64,000 bases of DNA, from assembly GCA_022239325.1 (NCBI GenBank), contig JAKOGP010000003.1:62001-126000 (forward strand), given 5' to 3'. Below the pieces are notes generated by a model. It was not told the DNA's origin. It ran no database searches and saw nothing but the letters and a program-made list of their open reading frames with translations. This document shows, piece by piece, positions 35,679 to 45,900 of this stretch; the first letter of the stretch is position 1, and the number at the start of each line of letters is the position of its first letter. The stretch is from Flavobacteriaceae bacterium LSUCC0859. Its GTDB lineage: Bacteria; Bacteroidota; Bacteroidia; Flavobacteriales; Flavobacteriaceae. Made by a program: the position numbers and the translations under genes.

Positions 35679-36574
35679 CTTTTTATTTTATGGTTATCTA
35701 TTCTAAAGGAGAAACCCATACCTACAAATCTTTTTTTTGGCGCCTCCTTAAAATTCAAACCCCCAAATAGATCAAATTGTATATTTCTTTTTAGTAAATA
35801 TGCGCCTCCAGTTCTTAGAACTTGCTCATTGTAATCTCCTTGTTTATAGTACTGTCCCTCTACAAATAGACTCCATTTTGGTTTAAGGTTATGCGATAGA
35901 GAGGCTATGAAATTTGTATCAGCTAAACTTTTATTCCCTATGTGATCATAAACTACGTTAATAGTCGTGACCCATTTAGATGTAATGTGATTTTGTAAAA
36001 TCAACATAGCTCTTGGAGATATACTTGGATAGTTTACCATAAAAGGGCTAGAGGAAATAGCTAGATTAGTACCTGCATATATTGCTATAGCAGGAATAAG
36101 ATTGCGCCAACTGAATTTGTTATTAGCATTCCAGCTGTACACATTTATGGGTTTATTATTTCTCTTTTCTGGGTCATAAACTAAGTATTTTACACCAATT
36201 CTATTAAGATAAATTCCAGTATCTACTCCTACTTTTTGTCCAGGGACAGGACTTGTACTAGAGTCTAATGTATACATTACATCATATACAAATTCTAAAT
36301 TTTCTTTGATTAACCCAATTCTAATACTTAGAAGGCCATTATTTAGAAGGCTTTCAGAGGAAAGTGAGTCTACAGTTACTCTATCTACATAAAAGCGACC
36401 TTCTGCCTGGTAGATCCCAGTGCCTACTGAATATGCTCCCATTGTGTTACCAGGACTGTTGGAGTTTATGATATCTGTGTATTGTCCCTTTACCTCATGT
36501 ACCTGAAAAAGAAAAATAAACAGTGTCCAAGTGAATAAATTAAAACATGACTTAGGGACCGATTTTAGAAGCAT
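35675..36574 (-). CDS. Predicted outer-membrane beta-barrel protein (transporter-like)
   Basis: 299 residues with a signal peptide (FNLFTWTLFIFLFQVHEVKGQ). The rest consists of alternating amphipathic strands ending in an aromatic-rich, Phe/Arg-terminated strand (KKRFVGMGFSFRI), as in outer-membrane barrels. NSPGNTMGAYSVGTGIYQAEGRFYV near the mature start resembles the MetA/phenol-degradation type of putative outer-membrane transporters (PF13557). Function unknown. It overlaps the acyltransferase gene by four bases and is divergent from the DUF4834 gene, only 76 bases apart. Confidence 0.72.
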   Translation of the reverse strand: MLLKSVPKSCFNLFTWTLFIFLFQVHEVKGQYTDIINSNSPGNTMGAYSVGTGIYQAEGRFYVDRVTVDSLSSESLLNNGLLSIRIGLIKENLEFVYDVMYTLDSSTSPVPGQKVGVDTGIYLNRIGVKYLVYDPEKRNNKPINVYSWNANNKFSWRNLIPAIAIYAGTNLAISSSPFMVNYPSISPRAMLILQNHITSKWVTTINVVYDHIGNKSLADTNFIASLSHNLKPKWSLFVEGQYYKQGDYNEQVLRTGGAYLLKRNIQFDLFGGLNFKEAPKKRFVGMGFSFRIDNHKIKR

Positions 36575-36623
36575 TTTAAGATTATTTTAATTCTTCTGAA
36601 CGGGCTTCCTAGAAGAAGAATTG

Positions 36624-36631
36624 TATTTTTG
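36624..36631 (+). promoter_or_regulatory. -7 promoter box of the YfhO / glycan operon
   Basis: TATTTTTG, perfect for TAnnTTTG, 19 bases before the ATG at 36651. It also argues against the TTG start at 36621, which lies inside the box. Confidence 0.35.
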
Positions 36632-36650
36632 GATAAATTTAATAAAGTTA

Positions 36651-36905
36651 ATGGGTTTTTTAAGTACACTTCTATACATACTACTAGGTTTTTATGCACT
36701 CAAGTTTTTGTTGCGACTTTTTGCCCCTAAAATCATGGCTTTTGCCTTAAAAATGCTTCAAAAAAAAATGAGTGATTCTTTTCCTAACGCTAGCAATTTC
36801 AATGCATATGGCAATCGATCTACAACTACTGCAGATAAAAAAACTACGGTTTCTAAAAAGAAAGACCCTGTAGGAGAGTACATAGATTTCGAAGAAATTG
36901 AATAA
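36651..36905 (+). CDS. DUF4834 family membrane protein
   Basis: 84-residue protein with one N-terminal membrane segment (FLSTLLYILLGFYALKFLLRLFAP) and a polar tail ending DPVGEYIDFEEIE, characteristic of the DUF4834 family of Bacteroidota. The ATG at 36651 follows a -7 box; the longer frame starts at a TTG. The next gene starts 22 bases after this stop. Function unknown; the regular link with a YfhO protein hints at a cell-envelope role. Confidence 0.83.
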   Translation: MGFLSTLLYILLGFYALKFLLRLFAPKIMAFALKMLQKKMSDSFPNASNFNAYGNRSTTTADKKTTVSKKKDPVGEYIDFEEIE

Positions 36906-36927
36906 CTTACCTTATATTGGTATTCTT

Positions 36928-39372
36928 ATGAAAATATTTCCAAGAATGGTCAAACAGACCCTTGTGCTAAGCTTCTTTGCACTAGTTGCGCTCGTTTATT
37001 TTTATCCTGTTTTGCAAAATAAACAAATTGAACAATCTGACATTGTTCAATATACCGGTATGGCTAAAGAGCAAAACGACTTTAGAGCAGAAACCAATTC
37101 TGAGCCCTATTGGACTAACGGCGCTTTTGGTGGCATGCCTACCTATCAATTGGGCGCTCAGTTCCCGCATAATTACATAAAAAAACTAGACAGGCTCATT
37201 CGTTTTCTTCCCAGGCCTGCAGATTATTTGTTTTTGTATTTTATTGGCTTTTATATTCTGCTATGCAGCCTTAAGCTAGATTATAAAATAGCTATTATTG
37301 GAGCCCTGGCCTATGGGTTGTCTACTTACTTTATTATCATTCTTGGAGTGGGTCACAATGCCAAAGCCCATGCGCTTGGCTATATGCCCATAGTGCTTGC
37401 CGGGATTATTTGGGTATTTGACAAAAAATACCTGCTCGGTTTTTTGGTTACCGCCCTTGGAATGGCATTAGAAATAGTAGCCAATCACGTGCAAATGACT
37501 TATTACTTTATGTTTTTGGTGCTAATTTTAGGGGCGGTATATGGCGTCTATGCTTTGAGAGAGAAAACTTTTATCTCCTTTGTTAAGGGGGTAGGTATTT
37601 TGTTAGTTGCAGTTATTTTGGGTATGGCCACCAATGCCACCATGTTGCTCTCTACCAAGGAATATGCCTCCTGGAGTACCAGAGGTCCAAGCGAGCTTAG
37701 CATACAGCCAGACGGAAGCCCCAAAGAACAATTAAGCGGATTAGATTCTGATTACATTACCCATTATTCCTACGGCCCATTAGAGTCCTTCAATTTGTTA
37801 GTGCCTAGGTTAAGTGGCGGATCTATTAGTGAGGCTATTGGAGAAGGGGCTACCTACGATTTTTTAACCTCTCAGGGGGTTCCTCACAACCAGGCCTTAG
37901 AGTTTTCAAATCAGTTGCCACTGTATTGGGGCCCTCAGCCTCCCACCTCAGGCCCCGCCTATTTAGGTGCCATTATTTTAGCCCTGTGTTTCTTGGGCTT
38001 TTTGAGCTACAAGGAAAAAATAAAGTGGGTTTTTCTACTCACAGCCATCTTTACATTAATGCTGTCCTGGGGTAAATTTTTCATGCCACTCACCACATTC
38101 ATGATAGACTATTTTCCATTGTACGATAAATTTAGAGCCGTTTCTTCCATTCAGGTTATGGTAGCCTTTTCTGTTATGGCTATGGCCGCATTGGGCTTAT
38201 CTGCGTGGCTAAAGTCTTCTGAGGCTTTTCGCCTTAAAACCATAAAAACAACCGCATTGTTTTTTGGAGGACTTTTAAGCTTACTCTATTTAATTAGTTT
38301 TATTTTAGAGTATTCCGGCCAATCAGACGCTTCCTTTGCTGCTGCCTATGGAGACGCATTTGTAGACGCCCTAAAATTGGATAGGGCTCGCGTATACAAG
38401 TCTGATGTTCTCAGATCTCTGGGTCTGATAGCCCTTTTGTTAGGCTTATTTTGGTGGGCTGTAAAAAAATCTTGGAGTTCTACCAGAGTCTTATTAGGAG
38501 TTGGTTTACTTGTACTTCTAGATTTATTTCCCGTAGCTAAGAGATATGTTAACTCTGGAGATTTTGTAACTTCAAAACAAGTGCAGCAACCTTTTGTTGC
38601 TTCTGCTATTGACAAAGAGATTTTAAAAGACACTACCTACTTCAGGGTATATGACATGGCAGAAGGTGTGAATGGAGCAAGAACCTCTTATTTTCACCAA
38701 TCGTTAGGAGGCTATCACGCTGCCAAACCTGCCACGCTCAACAACTTATTTGATTTTCATGTTTACCAAAGTAATTTAGAGGTTTTACATATGTTCAATG
38801 TAAAATACGTAATTCAGCAGGATGAAAATGGGAGTCCCACCCTAGCTATAAATCCCCGAGCAAATGGTCCTGCCTGGTTTGTGTCTAGTTTGGTTGGAGT
38901 ACCAGACCCAGATAGTTGGATTCTAGGGCTTCATAACTTAGACACTAAGAATACAGCTAGTGTTCTATTGCCTACGCTTAAAAATGAACTTCAAACTTCA
39001 TACGAAGTAGAAAAAACCGCAAGTATAAGTTTGGTGTTTCACGCTCCAAACAAGCTGGTGTATAGGTCTTCAAATGCCAATACCGGTTTTGCAGTTTTTT
39101 CTGAGATGTATTACAAACATGGCTGGCAGGCTAAGGTAGACGGCACAGACACTCCTATTTACAGAGTAGACTACACCCTTAGAGGATTAGAGCTTCCTGC
39201 TGGAGATCATGAAATAATTTTTGAATTTAAACCAGATGTTGTGAAGTACGGGAGCCAAATATCTCTGGCAGCTTCCTCTGTTTTATTTTTAATTATAGGC
39301 CTATTTCTAGGCCGATGCATGATAAGTACATCCTATTTTAATAAGCTTTTCAATGGAAAGAGATCCTCTTAA
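36928..39372 (+). CDS. YfhO family membrane protein
   Basis: 814-residue polytopic membrane protein with about 12 or more hydrophobic helices and a large extracytoplasmic C-terminal part. SDIVQYTGMAKEQNDFRAETNSEPYWTNGAFGGMPTYQ is the conserved first-loop region of YfhO proteins. The Gram-positive homologue is needed for lipoteichoic acid glycosylation, and the fold is related to GT-C glycosyltransferases, so a role in moving sugar from a lipid donor outside the membrane is likely. The ATG at 36928 is used; the longer frame starts at a TTG inside the DUF4834 gene. The stop overlaps the glycosyltransferase gene by 20 bases. Confidence 0.9.
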   Translation: MKIFPRMVKQTLVLSFFALVALVYFYPVLQNKQIEQSDIVQYTGMAKEQNDFRAETNSEPYWTNGAFGGMPTYQLGAQFPHNYIKKLDRLIRFLPRPADYLFLYFIGFYILLCSLKLDYKIAIIGALAYGLSTYFIIILGVGHNAKAHALGYMPIVLAGIIWVFDKKYLLGFLVTALGMALEIVANHVQMTYYFMFLVLILGAVYGVYALREKTFISFVKGVGILLVAVILGMATNATMLLSTKEYASWSTRGPSELSIQPDGSPKEQLSGLDSDYITHYSYGPLESFNLLVPRLSGGSISEAIGEGATYDFLTSQGVPHNQALEFSNQLPLYWGPQPPTSGPAYLGAIILALCFLGFLSYKEKIKWVFLLTAIFTLMLSWGKFFMPLTTFMIDYFPLYDKFRAVSSIQVMVAFSVMAMAALGLSAWLKSSEAFRLKTIKTTALFFGGLLSLLYLISFILEYSGQSDASFAAAYGDAFVDALKLDRARVYKSDVLRSLGLIALLLGLFWWAVKKSWSSTRVLLGVGLLVLLDLFPVAKRYVNSGDFVTSKQVQQPFVASAIDKEILKDTTYFRVYDMAEGVNGARTSYFHQSLGGYHAAKPATLNNLFDFHVYQSNLEVLHMFNVKYVIQQDENGSPTLAINPRANGPAWFVSSLVGVPDPDSWILGLHNLDTKNTASVLLPTLKNELQTSYEVEKTASISLVFHAPNKLVYRSSNANTGFAVFSEMYYKHGWQAKVDGTDTPIYRVDYTLRGLELPAGDHEIIFEFKPDVVKYGSQISLAASSVLFLIIGLFLGRCMISTSYFNKLFNGKRSS

Positions 39373-40690
39373 TCAGACTCTTTCGACTCACAAAAAAGTC
39401 TTAATCGTCACCTATTATTGGCCACCAGCAGGAGGCCCAGGAGTACAGCGTTGGCTTAAATTTGTAAAGTATTTACCAGAGTTTGGGATATCTCCAGTGG
39501 TATGTATCCCGAAAGGGGCAATATATCCCATGGAAGACTCTAGTTTATGCTCTGAAGGGGAAGGGGTACACCTTATCAATTCTCCCATTTCTGAGCCTTC
39601 AAGATGGATTTCATGGTTGTTTAAAAAACAAACCAGCCAGCTTAGAAAGGGGATGATTAATGAAAAAAATCCTAGTGTGATAGAAAAATTTCTGCGAGCA
39701 ATTCGCGGTAATTTTTTTGTGCCAGACGCCAGGATTGGTTGGGTAAAACCCACCACTGCACTATTAAAGGAACATATTCAGGCCCATGGAATAGAAACTG
39801 TCATAACCACTGGCCCTCCTCATTCTGTTCATCTTATTGGGATGGCGCTAAAAAAAGAGCTAGATATTTGTTGGATGGCAGATTTTAGAGATCCTTGGAC
39901 CTCCATTGGTTACCACCAATCTTTATTTATGAGTGCTTTTGTTAAAAAAAAGCACAAAAAGCTAGAACGTCATGTACTGGGTACTGCAGATCATATTATT
40001 ACAACTAGCCATACCACAGCCAAAGAATTTGGGTTGCTTACAGACCAACCTATACATGTGATAACTAACGGTTTTGAGCCGCTAGTAGAAAAACCGAAAG
40101 CCCAATTAGATATAGAGCAGCATATGAAAGGCTTTTCCATACTTCATATTGGGTCTCTTCTCTCTAAGAGGAACCCTGAAATTTTATGGAAATCTTTGTC
40201 AGAGCTCACTCAGGAGCACAGCAGTTTCAAAAGAGAGTTTTCCCTTCACTTTGTGGGGGAAGTGAGTGAACAAGTAAAGGCGCGATTGTCTTTCTATGGT
40301 TTAGAAAAATTTACAGTATATCACGGATATATGGGCCATAGCACTGTGAGAATTTTTCAAAAACTTGGTCGCTTACTTTTACTCTTAGAGGTAAATTCCA
40401 AGCAGCACAGAGGTATTATTCCAGGTAAATTATTTGAGTATTTAGCAAGCGAAAACCCTATCATTGCTATTGGACCGCAGCAATGGGAGGCCGGTAGTAT
40501 TATAAAGGAAACTCAGGCTGGTAATGTATTTACATATGAAGACAAAAAGGCTATAAAATCCTATATTATGGATAAATTTAGCGACTATTTTACGGGAGAA
40601 AATTCTGTAAAATCTACTGGTATTGAAAGATTTCACAGAAAAGCACTCACCGCCAAACTATCTAAAATTATACATGGGACTGGTAATTAG
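39353..40690 (+). CDS. Glycosyltransferase (GT4-like)
   Basis: 445-residue GT-B-fold glycosyltransferase without membrane segments. The N-terminal domain opens KVLIVTYYWPPAGGPGVQRWLKFVKYLPE, the usual donor-site start for GT4 proteins of Bacteroidota; the C-terminal domain has ILHIGSLLSKRNPEILWK and EYLASENPIIAIGP where the sugar nucleotide binds. Acceptor and donor are unknown. It overlaps both neighbours (YfhO by 20 bases, flippase by 17 bases), which points to coupled translation in one surface-glycan operon. Confidence 0.87.
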   Translation: MERDPLNQTLSTHKKVLIVTYYWPPAGGPGVQRWLKFVKYLPEFGISPVVCIPKGAIYPMEDSSLCSEGEGVHLINSPISEPSRWISWLFKKQTSQLRKGMINEKNPSVIEKFLRAIRGNFFVPDARIGWVKPTTALLKEHIQAHGIETVITTGPPHSVHLIGMALKKELDICWMADFRDPWTSIGYHQSLFMSAFVKKKHKKLERHVLGTADHIITTSHTTAKEFGLLTDQPIHVITNGFEPLVEKPKAQLDIEQHMKGFSILHIGSLLSKRNPEILWKSLSELTQEHSSFKREFSLHFVGEVSEQVKARLSFYGLEKFTVYHGYMGHSTVRIFQKLGRLLLLLEVNSKQHRGIIPGKLFEYLASENPIIAIGPQQWEAGSIIKETQAGNVFTYEDKKAIKSYIMDKFSDYFTGENSVKSTGIERFHRKALTAKLSKIIHGTGN

Positions 40691-42140
40691 ACAATCTTTT
40701 TTTAACACCTTAAGCACCTATATTGGGTTTGGGTTGGGTGCCATAAATACCCTGGTACTCTACACGCGTATTTTACCAGTAGACCAATATGGTTTGCTCT
40801 CTCTCATGCTGTCTGCAGCTAGCATACTCATGCCCATTTTTATTTTTGGTTTGCCTAATACCCTTATTAAATTTTACACTTCTGCTATGACCCCCAGAGA
40901 GGCTGGGTATTTGCAGGGGTTTTCATTATGGTTTCCCTTATTATTGATACTTCCGGTGGCTGTGGGTTTGTATTTTTTTGAGTATCAGATTAGTGCGTCA
41001 CTCACTCAAAAAAATGCTTTTGTTGCACCATATCTTTGGCACATTCTACTTATTGGCGTGGCTATGGCCTACTTTGAAATAGCTTATGCACAAGCCAAAG
41101 TAGCCTTGCAATCAGTTTGGGGAAATTTTTTAAAAGAAGTGAGTCACCGTTTATTCATTAGTGTTTTACTACTACTTTTATACGCTAAGTACATAGATCT
41201 ATCCTTCTTTTTTACGTCTCTGGTAGGCGCTCACATACTGCGTGCATTGCTCATGCATGGGTATGTACTATGGAACTGTAATTTTAATTATTATTGGGGA
41301 ATACCTTCTGCCTATAAGACCTACTTGCAATACAGTGTGTATATGTTTTTGGGTGGGACTGCTGCTGTAATCATTCTAGAGATAGATAAACTAATGATAT
41401 ATTCTTTTGTTAACATAGAACAGGTAGCTTTTTATACCGTAGCCGTTTTCATGGCCACTATTGTAGGTGTTCCTGCGCGTTCTATGTATCAGATTACAGC
41501 TCCGATAACGGCCAGACTTTTACAGGAGAATGACACCTCTGCTTTAAAAAAATTATACAAAGAGAGTTCTTTAAATTTAGGCATGGTAGCGGGGGGTGTC
41601 CTTTTGCTGCTATTGATAAATTTAGATCAAATTTACAATTTCATACCTCAGGCTTATGGAGGTACTTTTCTATTGGTGTTACTCATTGGACTCTCTAAAT
41701 TCTATGACGCCCTTTTAGGGAATAACAATGCCATACTTTTTAATTCTCCTTATTATAAAAAAATATTGAGTTTTGGTTTACTTCTGGCCGGGATTACCAT
41801 TGTATTGAATTATCTATTTATTCCATCTTTGGGTATAGAGGGGGCAGCATTGGCCTCTTTTTTATCCTTAAGTGTTTACAACAGCGTGAAGTTATGGTAT
41901 GTATGGAAAAAGTATGACAGCCAGCCCTTTAGTTGGAATACTTTCAAATTATTAATGCTTCTCCTAAGCCTGTATTTGGTGTCTTATTTTTTACCCAATT
42001 TTGAGAACTCCTACCTCAGTATTGCCTTTGACACTCTTTCTGTAGGGATTATTTATGTGGCTATTTTGTATTGGAGTGGGATTTCTCAGGCTTTCAATGC
42101 CCTTGTAGGTAGAAGCCTTAAAAAGTGGCTCCACCGCTAA
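40674..42140 (+). CDS. Polysaccharide flippase (MOP superfamily, Wzx-like)
   Basis: 488 residues with about 14 hydrophobic segments of the lipid-linked oligosaccharide flippase type. It opens with VIRQSFFNTLSTYIGFGLGAINTLVLYTRIL and has LSLMLSAASILMPIFIFGLPNTLIKFY, normal for this family in Bacteroidota. It would move lipid-linked glycans across the inner membrane. I use the ATG at 40674, inside the end of the glycosyltransferase gene; the longer frame starts at a TTG. Its stop codon touches the stop of convergent uvrA with no base between. Confidence 0.87.
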   Translation: MGLVIRQSFFNTLSTYIGFGLGAINTLVLYTRILPVDQYGLLSLMLSAASILMPIFIFGLPNTLIKFYTSAMTPREAGYLQGFSLWFPLLLILPVAVGLYFFEYQISASLTQKNAFVAPYLWHILLIGVAMAYFEIAYAQAKVALQSVWGNFLKEVSHRLFISVLLLLLYAKYIDLSFFFTSLVGAHILRALLMHGYVLWNCNFNYYWGIPSAYKTYLQYSVYMFLGGTAAVIILEIDKLMIYSFVNIEQVAFYTVAVFMATIVGVPARSMYQITAPITARLLQENDTSALKKLYKESSLNLGMVAGGVLLLLLINLDQIYNFIPQAYGGTFLLVLLIGLSKFYDALLGNNNAILFNSPYYKKILSFGLLLAGITIVLNYLFIPSLGIEGAALASFLSLSVYNSVKLWYVWKKYDSQPFSWNTFKLLMLLLSLYLVSYFLPNFENSYLSIAFDTLSVGIIYVAILYWSGISQAFNALVGRSLKKWLHR

Positions 42141-44954
42141 TTACAATTTTTCTTTAAGGTAGCTAGCCGTCACAGAATTCTTATCTTTTACTATAACTTC
42201 TGGGGGGCCTTGGGCAATGACTTGCCCACCATGGACCCCACCTCCCGGTCCTAAATCTATAATGTGGTCTGCACATTTAATCAAATCTATATTGTGCTCT
42301 ATAACTACCATGGAATGCCCTTTGTCTAAAAGGGCATTAAAGGCCCCTAGTAACTTATTAATATCATGAAAATGAAGCCCAGTAGTGGGTTCGTCAAAAA
42401 TAAAGAGCGTTTTATCTTTGGTATTTCCCTTTACAAGAAAAGAAGCTAATTTTATACGCTGCGCCTCGCCTCCAGATAGAGTAGAAGAGGATTGTCCCAG
42501 ACTCACATACCCCAAACCAACGTCGTCTAAGGCTTTAATTTTTTGGCATAATTTTTTGTCTCCGTGACTACTAAAAAACTCTAGGGCTTGTGAGACAGTT
42601 AGTTCGAGAACATCATGGATAGATTTACCAAAGTATTTTACCTCCAGGACCTCTTTTTTAAAGCGTTTGCCTTCACAGGCATCGCACATCAGGTGCACGT
42701 CTGCCATGAACTGCATTTCTACGGTAATCTCTCCTTCTCCCTTACATTTCTCACAGCGTCCTCCGTCTACATTAAATGAAAAATGTTTGGGTTGGAACCC
42801 CCTGAGTTTGGAGAGGGCTTCTTTGGCAAAAATAGCCCTAATGTCATCATAAGCCTTGAGGTAGGTTACTGGATTGGATCTGGAGGAGCGGCCAATTGGA
42901 TTTTGATCGATAAACTCTACAAATTTTAAATTTTTATGTTGCACCTCATAACTACTATGCTGCCCAATTTTTAGACCAAATCCTCCTAAAGATTTTTGAA
43001 CCATAGGATATAATAGTTCTTTTATAAGGGTAGATTTTCCGGAACCAGAAACACCTGTCACAATACTTAACATTCCCAAAGGAATAGTTACATCTATATT
43101 TTTTAGGTTATTGGCTCTTGCTCCTTTAATTTTTACATATTGCTCAGAACCTCTTCTTTTTTTTGGTACTGGTATTTCTAAATTTCCATTGAGGTATTGT
43201 GCTGTGAGCGTTTGCGTTTTTAGAATCTCAGTAAGCGTTCCTTCTGCCACCAATTGCCCTCCGTGAATTCCTGCTTCTGGACCAATATCATAAACCCGGT
43301 CTGCGGCTTTCATAATGTCTTCATCGTGCTCCACCACGATAACCGTGTTGCCTAGATCTTTTAGTGCTTTTAACACACCAATAAGGTTTTCAGTATCCTT
43401 GGGATGTAAGCCAATACTAGGTTCATCTAAAATGTACATGGACCCCACCAGACTACTGCCCAAAGAAGTGGCCAGATTAATACGCTGGCTTTCTCCTCCA
43501 GATAGGCTATTTGATTTTCTATTTAAACTTAAGTAGCTTAAACCTACTTGCTCTAAAAAGCGAAGCCTATTATTGATTTCTATAAGAATTCTCTTAGCTA
43601 TGTCTCGCTCGTGGGTTGTGAGTTTAAGGTCTTTAAAAAATTGAGCCAAAGTGTCTATGGGCATAGCGACTAATTCACCTATATTTTTTCCTCCTACCTG
43701 AACATAAAAAGCTTCCTCTTTGAGTCTGGCTCCCATGCAACTATTACAGATAGTCTTTCCTCTGTATCTGGAAAGCATGACTCTGTTTTGAATCTTGTAA
43801 CTCTTTTCTTCCAGGAGATTAAAAAAGGCATGTATGCCCTTGAAGGCTTTTTTTTCATTCCAAACTATATCCTGTTGTTTTTCAGTGAGCTCAAACCATG
43901 GTTTGTGAATGGGTATGTCTAGATCTGTCGCTTTGGCTATAAGCTTGTCTTTGTATTGGCTCATACTTTCTCCCTTCCAAGGAGCAATCGCACTTTCATA
44001 GATGGAAAGACCTGTATTAGGTATCACTAGTTCTGGATCTATTCCCATTATATCTCCATAGCCTTCACATACGGAACAGGCACCATATGGATTGTTAAAG
44101 CTAAATAAATGCGGAGAAGGTTGTGCAAATTCCATACCGTCTAAGGCAAATAAGTTGCTGAATTCCATGATTTTATTGCTGCTTAAATCTCGGATATAAC
44201 AAACGCCTTTGCCCTCAAAAAAAGCTGCTTCTACAGCTGCAGAAAGTCTATTGAAAAAATCTTCATCTGAGGCAGTGACAATTCTATCTATGACCAAATT
44301 AAAAGTAGATGGCAAATCACTTAACTCTTCTGTAATTCTTTGCACACTACCATTAACTTCAATTCTAGCGAAACCTTGCTTGGAAAATAGTTGTACAAGT
44401 TTTAAAGGGTCTTTTTCTTTAGGAACTTTTATTGGGGCTAATAATAGAAGTTTGGTCTTTTCCTCAAACTGCTTCACATAATCTATCACATCTTTTACCA
44501 GATGTTTTTTTACTTCTTTTCCGCTAATTGGAGACACAGTTCTTCCAATTCGAGCAAAAAGTAACTTTAAGTAGTCATATATTTCTGTAGCAGTACCAAC
44601 AGTAGATCTTGGATTACTTGTATTTACCTTTTGCTCAATGGCTATAGCTGGTGCAATTCCCTTAATGTAGTCTACTTTGGGTTTATCTAATTTTCCTAAA
44701 AATTGTCTGGCGTAAGCAGAAAGACTTTCTACATAGCGCCTTTGTCCTTCTGCATATAGGGTGTCAAAGGCAAGTGAAGATTTTCCAGAACCAGAAAGAC
44801 CTGTGATGACTATAAACTTATTTCTAGGAAGTACTACATCTATGTTTTTAAGGTTGTGAAGCTTAGCGCCTTTAATAATAATATGTTTTTTAGGATCTAT
44901 CTTAGTTAGGTCCTTAGTAGTCAGTGGGAGTGTGCTCATAGGGGAGAGGTCCAT
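42141..44954 (-). CDS. uvrA: Excinuclease ABC subunit A
   Basis: DNA-damage sensor of nucleotide excision repair, an ABC-type ATPase dimer that loads UvrB. Both ATP sites are visible: GLSGSGKSS (about 45) and GVSGSGKST (about 635), with two signatures [13 protein letters not shown] and [13 protein letters not shown]. Zinc modules occur as CSVCEGYG ... CNSCMGARL and CEKCKGEGE ... CDACEGKRF. The 937 residues fit (E. coli 940). I choose the ATG at 44954; the longer frame starts at a TTG, and an ATG at 44939 (STLPLTTKD) is another option. No UvrB or UvrC gene is close. Confidence 0.97.
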   Translation of the reverse strand: MDLSPMSTLPLTTKDLTKIDPKKHIIIKGAKLHNLKNIDVVLPRNKFIVITGLSGSGKSSLAFDTLYAEGQRRYVESLSAYARQFLGKLDKPKVDYIKGIAPAIAIEQKVNTSNPRSTVGTATEIYDYLKLLFARIGRTVSPISGKEVKKHLVKDVIDYVKQFEEKTKLLLLAPIKVPKEKDPLKLVQLFSKQGFARIEVNGSVQRITEELSDLPSTFNLVIDRIVTASDEDFFNRLSAAVEAAFFEGKGVCYIRDLSSNKIMEFSNLFALDGMEFAQPSPHLFSFNNPYGACSVCEGYGDIMGIDPELVIPNTGLSIYESAIAPWKGESMSQYKDKLIAKATDLDIPIHKPWFELTEKQQDIVWNEKKAFKGIHAFFNLLEEKSYKIQNRVMLSRYRGKTICNSCMGARLKEEAFYVQVGGKNIGELVAMPIDTLAQFFKDLKLTTHERDIAKRILIEINNRLRFLEQVGLSYLSLNRKSNSLSGGESQRINLATSLGSSLVGSMYILDEPSIGLHPKDTENLIGVLKALKDLGNTVIVVEHDEDIMKAADRVYDIGPEAGIHGGQLVAEGTLTEILKTQTLTAQYLNGNLEIPVPKKRRGSEQYVKIKGARANNLKNIDVTIPLGMLSIVTGVSGSGKSTLIKELLYPMVQKSLGGFGLKIGQHSSYEVQHKNLKFVEFIDQNPIGRSSRSNPVTYLKAYDDIRAIFAKEALSKLRGFQPKHFSFNVDGGRCEKCKGEGEITVEMQFMADVHLMCDACEGKRFKKEVLEVKYFGKSIHDVLELTVSQALEFFSSHGDKKLCQKIKALDDVGLGYVSLGQSSSTLSGGEAQRIKLASFLVKGNTKDKTLFIFDEPTTGLHFHDINKLLGAFNALLDKGHSMVVIEHNIDLIKCADHIIDLGPGGGVHGGQVIAQGPPEVIVKDKNSVTASYLKEKL

Positions 44955-45155
44955 TCTTTTTTTAGGCAATTGATATGCAATTCTCTTTGAGATTTGGTAC
45001 TAAAGGTAAGGTCTTTAAAGTAAATTTTTAATATATTTGAGTTCATATTTATAAATTATAGCCTATAGTATACGAATACTTTTAACCATCATTAGCATTT
45101 TTAAAGGCACCTAGTTTAGGTAGCCTGTAATGTTTTATGTTTTAATCGTAATCGT

Positions 45156-45740
45156 ATGGAAACTACTACAAAGCGCTATCCCTCACAAGCCCAATCGTCT
45201 CATTTAACGGAGTTTTCCCTGAGTAACCTCATTGAGAGGCATCAATCTCAGATTTACAGATTTATTTACACTAAAGTGAAAGACAAGGATTTGGCTTTAG
45301 ACTTGGCTCAAGACACTTTTTTTAAAGTGATTAAGAGTATAAATGCAGGTAGGTATCAGGAAGAGGGTAAATTTTTATCATGGGCCATGAGAATTGCTCA
45401 TAACTTAGTTATAGATCACTACAGGAAATTAAAACGCATGCCCATGCAGCACGAAAAGGCGGAGTATTCTATTTTTGCTTTTATGTCTGATAATGAATAT
45501 ACCAAAGAAGAAAAAATGATTCAAGATCATATATATAATCACCTTCACAGCTTAGTTAAGGAGTTGCCAGAAGATCAATTGGAAGTAGTTCATCTTAGAA
45601 TTTTCAAGGAACTGAGTTTTAAAGAAATTTCAGAACAAACAGGGGTGAGTATTAACACAGCGCTAGGAAGAATGCGATATGCACTAATTAATATTAGAAA
45701 GGAAGCCGCTGCACGCCGCATAGATTTATTAGCGAGTTAG
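45156..45740 (+). CDS. RNA polymerase sigma factor (sigma-70 family, ECF-type)
   Basis: 194 residues with sigma region 2 (LIERHQSQIYRFIYTKVKDKDLALDLAQDTFFKVI ... FLSWAMRIAHNLVIDHYRK) and region 4 (LPEDQLEVVHLRIFKELSFKEISEQTGVSINTALGRMRYALINIRK). No region 3 or region 1 is present, so it is of ECF type. No anti-sigma gene is next to it, unlike most ECF factors. The C-terminal EAAARRIDLLAS is repeated just after the stop codon in a partial duplication. Target genes are unknown. The start is an ATG. Confidence 0.93.
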   Translation: METTTKRYPSQAQSSHLTEFSLSNLIERHQSQIYRFIYTKVKDKDLALDLAQDTFFKVIKSINAGRYQEEGKFLSWAMRIAHNLVIDHYRKLKRMPMQHEKAEYSIFAFMSDNEYTKEEKMIQDHIYNHLHSLVKELPEDQLEVVHLRIFKELSFKEISEQTGVSINTALGRMRYALINIRKEAAARRIDLLAS

Positions 45741-45830
45741 TTTAGTTGCTATATTCATTTTATAAAAGGAAGCCGCTGCACACCTCATAGACTTATTAGC
45801 GAGTTAGTTTTGTTGCTATATTTATTTTAT
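45698..45830 (+). repeat. Tandem duplication of the 3' end of the sigma factor gene
   Basis: 45698-45763 (last 43 bases of the sigma gene with stop, plus 23 bases after it) and 45765-45830 are direct repeats with a period of 67 bases. By eye they match at 61 of 66 positions. The second copy still reads E-A-A-A-H-L-I-D-L-L-A-S-stop in frame, but it lies behind the first stop and is not translated as part of the sigma factor. Confidence 0.9.
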
Positions 45831-45900
45831 TAGCTACATTTTTAAAATATCTTGTATTTCTTTGTGTGACTACAAATTAGAATTGTGTACTGCGGTTTTC

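Noticed and set aside
44955-45155. Hidden small gene between uvrA and the sigma factor gene
   Set aside because: No frame above about 30 codons with a credible start; the 200 bases are AT-rich and probably hold both promoters, though no clear TTTG / TAnnTTTG pair was found.
45765-45830. Second copy of the sigma tail as a pseudogene of a full sigma gene
   Set aside because: Only 66 bases are duplicated, so it is a local tandem repeat and not a remnant of a whole gene.
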